The position numbers and the translations under genes were made by a program. The notes below the pieces were generated by a model. That model was not told the origin of the DNA, searched no databases, and saw nothing but the letters and a program-made list of their open reading frames with translations. Shown here piece by piece: positions 8,635 to 19,468 of a DNA stretch of 64,000 nt; within the stretch, counting starts at the first letter, position 1, and each line of letters opens with the position of its first letter. Origin of the DNA: Streptomyces caelestis (GTDB lineage Bacteria > Actinomycetota > Actinomycetes > Streptomycetales > Streptomycetaceae). Where the stretch lies: NCBI RefSeq assembly GCF_001279005.1, contig NZ_LGCN01000251.1, forward strand, positions 171,166 to 235,165, read 5' to 3'.

Positions 8635-9522
8635 GTGGCCGAACGCATCGCGAAACGACGAGGCTATCGAGACGATGTCCTCGGCGATATGCTCGCCGAA
8701 TTCCTGGGCACGTTCGTCCTGATTCTGCTGGGTGTCGGGTCCGTGGCCGTGGCTGTGGCCGGACTGCCCGGTTCGGGCCGGCAGACGGTGGATTTCGGGC
8801 CAGCCAACTGGCTCATCATCTCCTGGGGCTGGGGCCTCGCCGTCGTGTTCGGCGTCTATGTGGCCGGCGGCATCAGCGGCGCCCACCTCAATCCCGCGGT
8901 GACCCTGGCCTTCGCCGTCCGGCGGGACTTCCCCTGGCGGAAGGTGCTGCCCTACTGGCTCGCGCAGGTCCTGGGGGCCTTCGTCGCCGCCGCGCTCGTC
9001 TACGCCTGCTACCGGTGGGCGATCGACGCGGCCAACGCCAAGGAGGGAATCACCCGGGAGGAATCGCTGGGCACCTATTCCATCTTCGCCACGTTCCCCG
9101 CCGAATACTTCGGGAATTCCTGGTGGGGTCCCCTGCTCGACCAGATCGTCGGCACCGGAATCCTCCTCCTGCTGATCTGCGCGCTCATCGACACCCGCAA
9201 CACGGCTCCGATGTCGAATCTCCACCCGTTCCTCATCGGTCTGGTGGTCGTCGCCATCGGCCTGACGTTCGGCACCAACGCCGGATACGCGATCAACCCC
9301 GCACGCGATTTCGGCCCCCGGCTGTTCACGTTCTTCGAGGGCTGGGGATCGATCGCCCTGCCCGGATCGTTCGGATGGTTCAGCGGTTACTGGTGGATCC
9401 CCATCGTCGGCCCGCTCATCGGCGGCGTCCTCGGAGCGCTCGTGTACGACCTGTTCATCGGCCCGGTGCTCAAGGCGAGGGCGGGAGCGGCCGAAGAGGG
9501 CCCGGCCACCGAAGAATCCTAG
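8635..9522 (+). CDS. glpF: MIP-family glycerol uptake facilitator (aquaglyceroporin)
   Basis: A 295-residue membrane channel with six predicted helices and the two NPA half-helices, SGAHLNPAVTLAF and GYAINPARDFGPRL. The Asp after the second NPAR marks a glycerol-conducting rather than a water-only channel. The GTG at 8635 is preceded by GAGGAGG. glpK begins 22 bp after the stop, so the pair forms a glycerol uptake and activation operon. No IclR-type gylR regulator gene lies adjacent. Confidence 0.93.
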   Translation: MAERIAKRRGYRDDVLGDMLAEFLGTFVLILLGVGSVAVAVAGLPGSGRQTVDFGPANWLIISWGWGLAVVFGVYVAGGISGAHLNPAVTLAFAVRRDFPWRKVLPYWLAQVLGAFVAAALVYACYRWAIDAANAKEGITREESLGTYSIFATFPAEYFGNSWWGPLLDQIVGTGILLLLICALIDTRNTAPMSNLHPFLIGLVVVAIGLTFGTNAGYAINPARDFGPRLFTFFEGWGSIALPGSFGWFSGYWWIPIVGPLIGGVLGALVYDLFIGPVLKARAGAAEEGPATEES

Positions 9523-9543
9523 GCACACCAGGAGGTGGCAGCG

Positions 9544-11061
<1,518 letters not shown>

Positions 11062-11082
11062 CCCGCCCTCCGCACCCGTGCG

Positions 11083-11274
11083 TCAGCGGTCGGCGAGGTC
11101 CTCGCGGAGGCCGTCGGAGAACTCCCACCACGACAACGCGAGCCAGTCGCCGTCGACGAAGGCGTCGACGGACGAACCGCGGCCACGCACCGTCACGGTC
11201 GTTCCCGGTGGGTACACGGTGCCGGAGAGCCCCGGCACCGGGACGAGCAGGGTTCCCAGCCTCTGTGCTGCCAT
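11083..11274 (-). CDS. hypothetical small protein
   Basis: A 63-residue protein not recognised as a named family. It has a beta-rich look (GTVYPPGTTVTVRGRGSSVDAFVDG) with an aromatic centre DWLALSWWEFSDGL. A good ribosome site (GAGGCGGGA) lies just before the ATG and GC-rich third positions support real coding. It converges with glpK and is divergent from the dehydrogenase gene. Function unknown. Confidence 0.6.
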   Translation of the reverse strand: MAAQRLGTLLVPVPGLSGTVYPPGTTVTVRGRGSSVDAFVDGDWLALSWWEFSDGLREDLADR

Positions 11275-11407
11275 TTCCCGCCTCTTTCCGTTCTCGGCGC
11301 GGCATCGGACACGTATGACCCCTGTCGTCGGACATTACCGGTTTGCCCGACCGTGCAGGCGGCGGAACCATGAGAGAAGAGTCACGCGCGGAACGGAGGT
11401 CGCAGTC

Positions 11408-12541
<1,134 letters not shown>

Positions 12542-12550
12542 TCCGGCCGC

Positions 12551-13015
12551 CTACGGCCGCCACACGTACCGGACGTCCGGCTCCCGCTCCTCGTTGCGGG
12601 AGCCGTCCGTCCGCTCCACGGCCGTGAAGCCGTGCCGTTCGTAGAAGCGGTGCGCGGGCGTGTTGACCTGGAAGGTCCACAGGGAGAGCCCTCCGGGGCG
12701 GCGCTCCTTGGCCAGGGCGACGAACTGGTCGCCGATCCCGCGCCCGCGCCACTCGGGGGCGAGGTACAGCTGGTCCAGCTCCTCGCCCTCCAGCACCATC
12801 ACACCGACCACGTCCCCGCCCGCCGCCTGGGCGACCCACGTCTCCCGCGCCGGTACGAGCACCCGACGGAAGTGGTCCCGCACCTCGTCGTCGGACCGCG
12901 GCCGGACCACGCCGGGCAGCGCGGCGGCGAAGGACCGCAGCCAGACACCGGCCGCGGCCTCGGCGTCGGAGGGCAGCGCCCGGCGCAGGCGCACCGTCCG
13001 GTCACCGGTCGTCAT
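12551..13015 (-). CDS. GNAT family N-acetyltransferase
   Basis: A 154-residue acetyl-CoA-dependent acetyltransferase. The acetyl-CoA loop is LAPEWRGRGIGDQFVALAKE and the C-terminal FQVNTPAHRFYERHGF motif is typical. The ATG at 13015 overlaps the stop of the RidA gene by 4 bp (ATGA), so the two are translationally coupled. The substrate is unknown. Confidence 0.9.
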   Translation of the reverse strand: MTTGDRTVRLRRALPSDAEAAAGVWLRSFAAALPGVVRPRSDDEVRDHFRRVLVPARETWVAQAAGGDVVGVMVLEGEELDQLYLAPEWRGRGIGDQFVALAKERRPGGLSLWTFQVNTPAHRFYERHGFTAVERTDGSRNEEREPDVRYVWRP

Positions 13016-13425
13016 GAGTTCCCCGCATCCGGCACGACCGCCGTCGCCGTGATCTCCACCAGCTGCCCGGTGTACCCGAGGCAGGCCACGCCGATCAGGG
13101 TCGACGCGTGCGGGCCCGCGCTCAGCCCGGACGCCTCGACCACCTCCCACACGGCGGAGAGCACCGCGGGCTCACCGCTCACGACGTACACGTCCGTCGC
13201 GACGACGTGGCCCAGGTCGGAGCCCACCGCCCGCACCTGCTCCTCCAGGTTGGCGATCACCTGCCGGGCCTGACGCACCGGATCCCCCTCGCCCACGAGC
13301 TTCCCGCCGGCGTCCAGCGGGACCGACCCGGCGAGGAAGGCCAGCCGGGTCCCCGCCTCGACGACGGAGGCGTGCGCGTAGGCGGGCGGCGGGAAGAGCG
13401 TGGGGACGGTGACGCGGCGGATCAC
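13012..13425 (-). CDS. RidA/YjgF family protein
   Basis: A 137-residue RidA-fold protein, a family that hydrolyses reactive enamine/imine intermediates. The conserved order is present: AHASVVEAGTRLAFLAGSVP, DPVRQARQVIANLEEQVRAVG, VVATDVYV and the late SLIGVACLG-like stretch STLIGVACLGYTGQLVEI. The usual C-terminal Arg of RidA (RxxV) is not obvious, so catalytic activity is uncertain. The GTG at 13425 has CGGAG 6 bp upstream. Confidence 0.85.
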   Translation of the reverse strand: MIRRVTVPTLFPPPAYAHASVVEAGTRLAFLAGSVPLDAGGKLVGEGDPVRQARQVIANLEEQVRAVGSDLGHVVATDVYVVSGEPAVLSAVWEVVEASGLSAGPHASTLIGVACLGYTGQLVEITATAVVPDAGNS

Positions 13426-13541
13426 GCGTACTCCGATCTGAGAGGTGGACAACCCCCGATCCTGCGTGAGACGGCACGTCACCGCATCCGTATTTCGTGC
13501 GGCCCTCCTCGACCGGGCCTTCCTCGGCCCTCGGGACCGGG

Positions 13542-14510
13542 TCAGTGCCGGGCGAACTGGACGCGGGTCGGCTGGACGGCGTCCGGGCGTACGGCGATGC
13601 CGTCGACGGTCAGTCGCTCACCGTAGATGTCGGTGAGCCGCAACGCGCCGCCGCAGCCGGTGCCGTTGGGGGAGAGGAAGTAGTTGTACTCGGTGCGGGT
13701 CAGCCGCTGCCACCCGGAGCCGGTGGCGACCTCGAGCCGGGCGAGCGGGTTGCGGTGACCGATCGCCTGGATGCCGCACCAGTGGCTGCTGGAGCCGGTC
13801 TTGTAGCGGATCGAGAGGGTGTCGGACGTGCCGGGGCTGAGCAGGCTCCAGGTGATCGGGATCCTCCCGGCGGAGAGGCCGGCGAGCTCGGCGAAGGCCT
13901 CCCTGCTCAGGTCGAGCTGCCCGGGGGCGCAGGGCGCGGGGCACTCGTTGGTGATCCGGACCGTCACGGAGGCGCCGCCGGCCGCGCGGACCAGGACGTA
14001 CGCCCCGCACGCCCGGGACGTCTCGTAGTCGGCGGTGTTCATCGCCGCGGTCATGCGGTCGGCGCTCGGACCGTACAGGCAGGCGCCGTCGCCGTCCCCG
14101 GCGTCGTAGTGGGTGGCGACTCCGCGGTAGGTGATCCCGGGCGCGATCCGCCCCGCCAGGGGCGCCCCGCCGGAGGCCGGGCGCGGGGCGGCCGCGCTCG
14201 TGGGGGCGCCGCCGCGCGACGGCCGGGCCGACGCGGTCGTCGCGGAGGGTTTAGGGGCGGCGGGGGACGCGGTGGACGGCGTCGCCTCCGGTGTCCGCCC
14301 GGTCGCCGTGGGCGAGGCGCTCGGCCGGACGGCGGCGTCAGCACCGACGGCGGACGTGGCCGTGTCCGTGGCCCGCACGGTGTCGGATCCGCCGTCGCGG
14401 GTGAGGGCGACGACCAGCGACATGAGGAGCCCGACGGCGGCCACGGCGACGGCCGGGACCAGGAGGCCGCGCCGCTTGCCGCGCGGACGGCGATGGGAGG
14501 GGGATGCCAC
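13542..14510 (-). CDS. expansin-like (EXLX1-type) cell-surface protein
   Basis: A 322-residue protein: a short basic N-terminus, one membrane segment LLVPAVAVAAVGLLMSLVVA (about residues 16-36), a Ser/Thr/Pro/Ala-rich linker to about residue 120, then a double-psi beta-barrel domain (GVATHYDAGDGDGACLYG, CGAYVLVRAAGGASVTV, CPAPCAPGQLDLSREAFAEL) and a C-terminal expansin-like beta-sandwich. Expansins loosen cellulose or chitin without hydrolysis. The usual acidic residue before the Cys is Asn-Glu here (ITNEC). GTG 14510 has AAGGA upstream. The protein is probably anchored outside the membrane. Confidence 0.85.
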   Translation of the reverse strand: MASPSHRRPRGKRRGLLVPAVAVAAVGLLMSLVVALTRDGGSDTVRATDTATSAVGADAAVRPSASPTATGRTPEATPSTASPAAPKPSATTASARPSRGGAPTSAAAPRPASGGAPLAGRIAPGITYRGVATHYDAGDGDGACLYGPSADRMTAAMNTADYETSRACGAYVLVRAAGGASVTVRITNECPAPCAPGQLDLSREAFAELAGLSAGRIPITWSLLSPGTSDTLSIRYKTGSSSHWCGIQAIGHRNPLARLEVATGSGWQRLTRTEYNYFLSPNGTGCGGALRLTDIYGERLTVDGIAVRPDAVQPTRVQFARH

Positions 14511-14686
14511 GGATGAGTCCTTACATGGTGCGAGAGAACACACGCTTCCGACCCATCGGTCGTCGCAGCCGCCCAAAAGGTTGCCGGGCTTTCGGGCACG
14601 ACCGGTCACGGGCTGCCCGGCGCCCGTCCGGTCCTGGGCAGCAGGCGGCCCAGCCGCCGGCCCAGGGGCCGGGGGCTGCTCGGAGG

Positions 14687-14977
14687 CGCGTCCGGATACA
14701 GCAGCGGTGGGTCCGGGTGGGCGAGCAGCGGAACGTCGAGATCCAGGTGATGCCCCTCTCCCGCAAGGAACACGCAGGACTGGCCGGCCCGTTCACCTTG
14801 ATGGAGACGAAGGATGAGCGGAGGATCGCCTACACAGAGGTGCAAGGCGATAGCCACGTCCACACCGAGCGCGGGAAGGTCCGGGAGCTTGAGGCTGTGT
14901 ACGGGAGCCTCCGAGCGCAGGCACTCACACCGGCTGAAACGCTCTCGTTGATCGAGAAGCTGTTGGGAGAGGAATGA
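14687..14977 (+). pseudogene. 3' remnant of an XRE-DUF5753 (WhiJ/Scr1-like) regulator
   Basis: The frame encodes only the last ~95 residues of a DUF5753 protein: EQRNVEIQVMPLSRKEHAGL, AGPFTLMETKDERRIAYTEV, HVHTERGKVRELEAVYGSL and ALTPAETLSLIEKLLGEE. The HTH domain and most of DUF5753 are missing. Upstream of about 14687 the frame stays open but is Arg/Pro/Gly-rich and unlike the family. The fragment ends in the usual ATGA overlap with an intact DUF397 gene, so it is the tail of a once-complete pair. Confidence 0.75.
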
Positions 14978-15162
14978 GCGACGACCTGGCTTGGTCCAAG
15001 AGCAGTTACAGCGCCGGGGACGGCGGCGAGTGTGTCGAGGTGGCCGCCGGGAATGGTGGCGTGTACGTACGTGACTCGAAGGACAAGGCGGGACCGGTGG
15101 TCGATCTTGCGCCGAGGGCGTGGGCGGAGTTCATCGGGTTCGCCGCCGGGCACGCCGCGTAG
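14974..15162 (+). CDS. DUF397 domain protein
   Basis: A 62-residue protein with the complete DUF397 signature: LAWSKSSYSAGDGGECVEVA, VYVRDSKDKAGPVVDLAP and WAEFIGFAAG. Such proteins are normally encoded right after an XRE-DUF5753 regulator and act with it (Scr1/Scr2-type, antitoxin-like). Here the partner is truncated, so this copy is an orphan. The ATG overlaps the stop of the remnant by 4 bp. Confidence 0.85.
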   Translation: MSDDLAWSKSSYSAGDGGECVEVAAGNGGVYVRDSKDKAGPVVDLAPRAWAEFIGFAAGHAA

Positions 15163-15177
15163 AGCGAAAAACACCGC

Positions 15178-15213
15178 AGTGCCTCGTGACCACTGACGTG
15201 GTCACGAGGCACT
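15178..15213 (+). terminator. terminator after DUF397 gene
   Basis: Perfect 16-bp stem, AGTGCCTCGTGACCAC (15178-15193) and its complement (15198-15213), with a 4-nt loop TGAC, 15 bp after the DUF397 stop. Confidence 0.85.
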
Positions 15214-15227
15214 GGCGTGCTCAGAGG

Positions 15228-15476
15228 GCCGACCCGGCCGACGTCCGCGCCGCTCTCGGTGTACTGCTGGAGCGGCGACTGAGCGTCGCGGACGGTACGC
15301 ACCCGCGCCCCACGGAGGCGGGGCGCGAGCCGACCGCCGCCGTCGGCGCGGAGAGCGCCCCCGTCACCGCCCGCGTCCGGGGCGGGACACCCGCCGAGGA
15401 CCTGGCCGCCGCGGGCCGCGCCCTCGCCCTGGTCACCGAGCGCGCCGACGCGGAACCGGCGGCGCTGACCGCGTGA
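15228..15476 (+). pseudogene. C-terminal remnant of a MarR-family regulator
   Basis: The frame reads ALGVLLERRLSVADG, HPRPTEAGREPTAAVG, APVTARVRGGTPAEDLAAAG and RALALVTERADAEPAALTA. This matches the wing and C-terminal dimer helices of MarR proteins (LxxRGLxxADG...LTEAGRE...VxARVxxGIPAED...VLxxVTERAxAEL). The N-terminal half and the recognition helix are absent, and a terminator hairpin lies where they would be. The remaining sequence to 15679 (about 200 bp) is the FUSC gene upstream region. Confidence 0.5.
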
Positions 15477-15679
15477 CCGTCCGAGCGCGGTCCGGCGAAC
15501 CGGCGGCCGCGCTCGCCGTTCACGCGGCACGCGTCTTCCACCGGCATCGTCACCTCCCGGAAACACGGTCGTTCACCTCCTTCCGAGCATGCCGACTACC
15601 GTGGAGGGAACGTTTCCCCCTGCCCGGTCACCGTCGCCCGTGAGCCCGTTCCGTTTCCGATGCGACCGACGGGAGCCCC

Positions 15680-17593
15680 GTGACCCGTGCCGTACCCCCG
15701 TGGCTGGCCCACGCCCTGCGCGCCCAGCGCGGACCGGTGCAGTGGAGCGCCGTCGCGCGCGGCGCGCTGGGCGGCGGGCCGCTGCTGCTCGCGGCCGTCC
15801 TCGCCGGGCGGCCCACGCTCGGGGTCGTCGCCGCCATCGGCGCGATGTTCGCCGGGATCAACGACCGGCCGGGCAGCCGTCGCGCCTCCGTCGGGCGCGT
15901 CGGCGGGCCCGCGCTCGCCGGGGCGGCCGGACTGGTCGTCGGCACCCACGCCGGGGACCACGTCTCCGCCGTCCTGCTCACCCTGCTGCTGACCGGGCTC
16001 GGCCTGGCCGCCGGCGCGGTCAGCGCGCTCGGGCCCGTCGGGTCCTCCGTCGGGACGCAACTGCTGGTCGGCGCCGCCGTCGGCGCCGGGATGCCGCTGC
16101 CCGAACCGGGCTGGCAGCGGGCGCTCGCCTTCCTCGCCGGCGCGGGCTGGCTGCTCCTGCTGCGGCTCGCGCTGCCCACGCCCGGCGCGCTCGCCGGCGG
16201 CTTCCGGTTCGACGGGGAGCGGAACGCCGTGGCCGGGGTGTACGACGCCGTCGCCGGCCTGCTCGACGCCACCGGGTCGGACACCGCCACCGCACGGCGG
16301 GCCGCGCTCACCGCCGCGCTCGACCACGCGCAGGACGCCCTCGCCGGGCCCCGGCTGCGGCGGTACGCCTCCTCCGCCGCCGAACGCCGGCTGCACGCCC
16401 AGTACGCCGCCGCCCTCCCGCTCGCCGAGGCCGCCACCGCGCTGGCCTGGGCCGGGGAGCCCGTACCGGCCCGTACCGCCGAAGGGCCCCGGCGCCTCGC
16501 CGCCGCCGTGCGCGGCAGCACCCCCACCGGCCCGCTGCCCGCCCCCTCCCGGACCGTCCCCGCGCTGCGCGCCCTCGACGACGCCCTCCTGCGCGCCGCC
16601 GAGGCCTTCGACCGGGGCGACGGCGGTGACCTGCACGGCCGCAGGCGCTCGCGGGCCGCGGGGGTGCGGACCGTCCTCGGCGCCCGGGGGCGGGAGTACG
16701 GGCTGCGGGTCGCCCTCTGCTTCGGGGTGAGCGCCGCCCTCGCCCAGGCCCTGCACCACGCCCGCTGGTACGGGCAGCACGACCACTGGTACTGGCTGCC
16801 CGCCACCGCCGTCTTCCTCGTCAAACCCGACCTCGGACCGCTCGCCTCCCGCGTGCTGTCCCGGGCCGCCGGGACCGTCCTCGGGGCGCTCCTGTTCGCC
16901 GGGTTCGCCGCCGTGCTGCCCCGCCCGGAAGGGCTCGTCGCGCTGGTCGCGGTCAGCGGCGCGCTGATCCCCGTCGCAGCCCGGCACTTCGCCGCGCAGA
17001 CCGCCGTCGTCACCGTGCTCGTCCTCGCCCTGGTGATGGCCGGCGGGGAACCCCAGGCCTCCCTCGGCCGCATCGGCGAGACCCTGCTGGCCTGCGCCGT
17101 CGTCCTCGTCGTGGGACACATCCCGATGCCGGGACAGCGCGGCGGCGACGCCATCCGCGCCCGGCTCGCCGAAGCGGCGGGCGCCGCCCAGGCGTACCTC
17201 GACCACGTGCTCGGCGGGTCCGAGGACCGTGCCGGCCGCTGGGCGCTGCGCCGCGAGGCCTACCGCACCCTCGCCGAGGCCCGCGCCGCCCTCGCCCTCG
17301 CCTCCGCCGAACTTCCCCCGCTCGCCCGGCACGCCGACGGCGCCGACGAAACCGCCGCCACTCTCGAACTGCTGGTCGACACCGTCACCGCCTGCGCCGT
17401 CCACCTCGACGACACCGGCCGCCTCGACCCCCGGCACGTCCGGCGGCTGGCCGAGCTCGCGGACCGCGTACGGGCGCGAGGGGACGTCGCGGTCCGGCTC
17501 ACGGCCGGATTCCGACGCACGGCCGGAGCCGGTGGCACGACACCCGACACGGACGGTGCGGAGTTCGGCACGGAGCGTGGCCGATTGGTGTGA
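15680..17593 (+). CDS. FUSC family membrane protein
   Basis: A 637-residue integral membrane protein with two hydrophobic bundles (about residues 25-165 and 340-480), each followed by a cytoplasmic helical region. This is the two-half plan of FUSC/aromatic-acid exporter-like proteins. The second half carries HDHWYWLPATAVFLVKPDLG and LSRAAGTVLGALLF, the conserved FUSC motif region. It probably exports an organic or aromatic acid, but the substrate is unknown. GTG 15680 has GGGAG 6 bp upstream. The preceding MarR remnant may once have regulated it. Confidence 0.85.
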   Translation: MTRAVPPWLAHALRAQRGPVQWSAVARGALGGGPLLLAAVLAGRPTLGVVAAIGAMFAGINDRPGSRRASVGRVGGPALAGAAGLVVGTHAGDHVSAVLLTLLLTGLGLAAGAVSALGPVGSSVGTQLLVGAAVGAGMPLPEPGWQRALAFLAGAGWLLLLRLALPTPGALAGGFRFDGERNAVAGVYDAVAGLLDATGSDTATARRAALTAALDHAQDALAGPRLRRYASSAAERRLHAQYAAALPLAEAATALAWAGEPVPARTAEGPRRLAAAVRGSTPTGPLPAPSRTVPALRALDDALLRAAEAFDRGDGGDLHGRRRSRAAGVRTVLGARGREYGLRVALCFGVSAALAQALHHARWYGQHDHWYWLPATAVFLVKPDLGPLASRVLSRAAGTVLGALLFAGFAAVLPRPEGLVALVAVSGALIPVAARHFAAQTAVVTVLVLALVMAGGEPQASLGRIGETLLACAVVLVVGHIPMPGQRGGDAIRARLAEAAGAAQAYLDHVLGGSEDRAGRWALRREAYRTLAEARAALALASAELPPLARHADGADETAATLELLVDTVTACAVHLDDTGRLDPRHVRRLAELADRVRARGDVAVRLTAGFRRTAGAGGTTPDTDGAEFGTERGRLV

Positions 17594-17725
17594 TCGGCCG
17601 AGAGTCCGCTCACACTTGGCGGTGAACGGGTGTCAACTACGTCTCAGTACCGTCACCGAGCGAGGTGTCCGCCCCATGGTTGGCGTTTAACTCTTACGAG
17701 TACAACGCAGCATGGAGGTGGCAGG

Positions 17726-17911
17726 GTGAACGGGCGAACGGTGCTCGAACGCTTTCCCGCAGGTGGACCGCGTGGTTCCTGGCCGGCGGAGGAGTTCGCC
17801 CACGCGCGCCGCCTGGAGGGCCTGCCCGCCGAGGTCGTCATGGACCTCGCGACCGACACGTTCCTGGTGATCGTCCGGGGGGACGGCGGCGGGGGTGACG
17901 TCACGGCGTGA
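17726..17911 (+). CDS. conserved small hypothetical protein
   Basis: A 61-residue protein (NGRTVLERFPAGGPRGSWPA, EEFAHARRLEGLPAEVVMDL, ATDTFLVIVRG) starting at a GTG preceded by GGAGGTGGCAGG. It has no recognised domain. I recall similar short proteins in other streptomycetes. An AT-richer stretch at 17685-17705 may hold its promoter. Nothing else is seen between 17912 and 18097. Confidence 0.65.
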   Translation: MNGRTVLERFPAGGPRGSWPAEEFAHARRLEGLPAEVVMDLATDTFLVIVRGDGGGGDVTA

Positions 17912-18097
17912 GCGGGTGCCGCCCCGGCGGCTCGGCCCGCCTTCGGGGGAGGCATCTTTTCGGCCGGGGGCGGAGGGTGCGTGCGGGCGCACGGCCTGGG
18001 GAGTCGGCCGAGGCGGGGCGCCGGGGCCGGGAGCGCGGAGGGAAGGACGTGCGCCCGGCCGGGCGGGGCGCGGGGCGGCCGGGCGGACCGGTGTGTC

Positions 18098-18550
18098 CTA
18101 TGCGGTGACCGGCCGGGACCAGGTGGGGGGCGTGTCCGTCAGGCGGCACAGGGCGAGGTAGAGCGGTATCGGCGGCGTGTAGGGGAGCGTGCCGTCGGGG
18201 CGGTGGATCAGACCGGGGAGGTCCGGGGCGCCGGGGGCGTCCGAAGGGCAGGGGAGGACCGCGCCGGTGACGTAGTGGGCGGGGGCCGGCCACTCCAGGG
18301 CGTAATCGGAATCGGACGGGACCAGCCACCACCAGTGCGCGCCATCGGCGTACACGCAGCCCACGCGGGGCAGCCGGGGCAGTACCAGCGGGCCGAAGCG
18401 CGCCGGTACCGCCACGGCGTCGCAGCCCATGGGCGCGGTCATGCCGTCGGGGACGGGGAGCCGCCGGGGGGCGGCCGGGGTGTGCCGCCCGCGCTGGACC
18501 CGTACCAGCGAGTCCAGGCTCAGCACGCGGGCGCCGGGTGCGCCCGTCAC
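18098..18550 (-). CDS. hypothetical protein coupled to an anti-sigma-like ATPase
   Basis: A 150-residue protein of unknown function, with ALDS-like VLSLDSLVRVQRGRHTP at the N-terminus, a tryptophan-rich GAHWWWLVPSDSDYALEW centre and a Pro-rich C-terminus. The GTG start overlaps the ATPase stop by 4 bp (GTGA). I recall proteins of this type encoded beside HATPase_c/DUF397 genes in Streptomyces, so a role in the same regulatory system is likely but unproven. Confidence 0.75.
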   Translation of the reverse strand: MTGAPGARVLSLDSLVRVQRGRHTPAAPRRLPVPDGMTAPMGCDAVAVPARFGPLVLPRLPRVGCVYADGAHWWWLVPSDSDYALEWPAPAHYVTGAVLPCPSDAPGAPDLPGLIHRPDGTLPYTPPIPLYLALCRLTDTPPTWSRPVTA

Positions 18551-19245
18551 GCCTGACCCCGGGGGCGGGGGGTGCGCTGGTGCGGGGGGAGCGGCGGGCG
18601 GGCCGCCCGGGGGCGCGGCAACTCCTTTGTCGGGGCGTGGGACTGGTCCGGCTCGTCGCCGGTGTCGTCGTCCGGGGCGCCGGGCGGGCCCGGCTTCGGG
18701 CGGGCGCCCCAGCCCAGGTCGTCGGTGGGCTCCGCGGGCCCCTCGTGTCCGGTGCCCGCCGTGCGGGGGAGGTCGGCCCAGACCAGCAGTCCGGGGCCGT
18801 TCTCGTGCGCGCCCCACGAGTGACACAGGGCGTCGACGAGAAGCAGTCCCCTCCCGTGCTCGTCGTCCGGCTGCCGCCGGGTGTTCGCCCGCGGCCGGCC
18901 CGGCGCGCACCCCTCGTCGCGCACGGCTATGCGCACCAGCTCGCCGCCGTCGTGCAGCTCGCAGACCACATGGCTGCTCGCCGTGTGCACGATGGCGTTG
19001 GTGACCAGTTCGGAGACGACCAGGGCCGCCGTGTCGCAGGTGTCCTCGCACACCGACCAGCCGGTCAGCCGTGCCCTCGTCAGGCGTCTGGCCTGAGCCG
19101 GGGAACCCGGATGAGCGGCCAGTTCGAAGCGGAACCGGCGCTCGGCAGCGGGCCCCGAGGGGGCGGCTTCCGAGGCGGCGCCGAGGCCGATGGACCTTGC
19201 GGCGGCGTCTGTTCCTAAGGGCGCGGACGGAATCACGCTTGCCAC
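18547..19245 (-). CDS. ATP-binding anti-sigma-like regulator (HATPase_c)
   Basis: A 232-residue protein with a GHKL ATPase domain in residues ~35-155: N-box ELVTNAIVHTAS, G1 VRDEGCAPG and G2 HGRGLLLVDAL. The C-terminal ~80 residues are Pro/Arg-rich and disordered. Such single-domain kinases resemble SpoIIAB/RsbW and usually regulate sigma factors or XRE partners. I chose the GTG at 19245. A TTG at 19272 is possible but sits inside a dyad repeat. It is divergent from the XRE-DUF5753 gene. Confidence 0.85.
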   Translation of the reverse strand: MASVIPSAPLGTDAAARSIGLGAASEAAPSGPAAERRFRFELAAHPGSPAQARRLTRARLTGWSVCEDTCDTAALVVSELVTNAIVHTASSHVVCELHDGGELVRIAVRDEGCAPGRPRANTRRQPDDEHGRGLLLVDALCHSWGAHENGPGLLVWADLPRTAGTGHEGPAEPTDDLGWGARPKPGPPGAPDDDTGDEPDQSHAPTKELPRPRAARPPLPPHQRTPRPRGQA

Positions 19246-19261
19246 TATCGCCCCGCCGTGA

Positions 19262-19297
19262 ACACTTGGCAAGTGTCACTCTGAAAAATGCAGAGTG
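19262..19297. promoter_or_regulatory. paired dyad repeats in divergent promoter region
   Basis: Two inverted repeats abut. ACACTT-GGC-AAGTGT is at 19262-19276. CACTCTG-7 nt-CAGAGTG is at 19277-19297. They lie 17 bp upstream of the ATPase start and about 170 bp upstream of the XRE-DUF5753 start, a natural place for an operator of the divergent pair. Confidence 0.45.
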
Positions 19298-19468
19298 CGG
19301 TGTGACGGTCTGGACGGGCGTGGCACACTGCTCGCAACAGCATCTCGCGCGGCGCCAGTTGAGATCACCGAAGATTTGTTCGAATACGAGTTCGGGCGAG
19401 ACGGATCTTCGGACGGGTCATCGAGTGGCGCCGCCGGGCTGTCGGCTTTTGTTCGAGGGAGGTGGAGT

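Noticed and set aside
13426..14510. A possible mobile element around the two gene remnants at 14.6-15.5 kb
   Set aside because: No transposase, terminal inverted repeats or target duplication are visible. The remnants are more simply explained by deletion.
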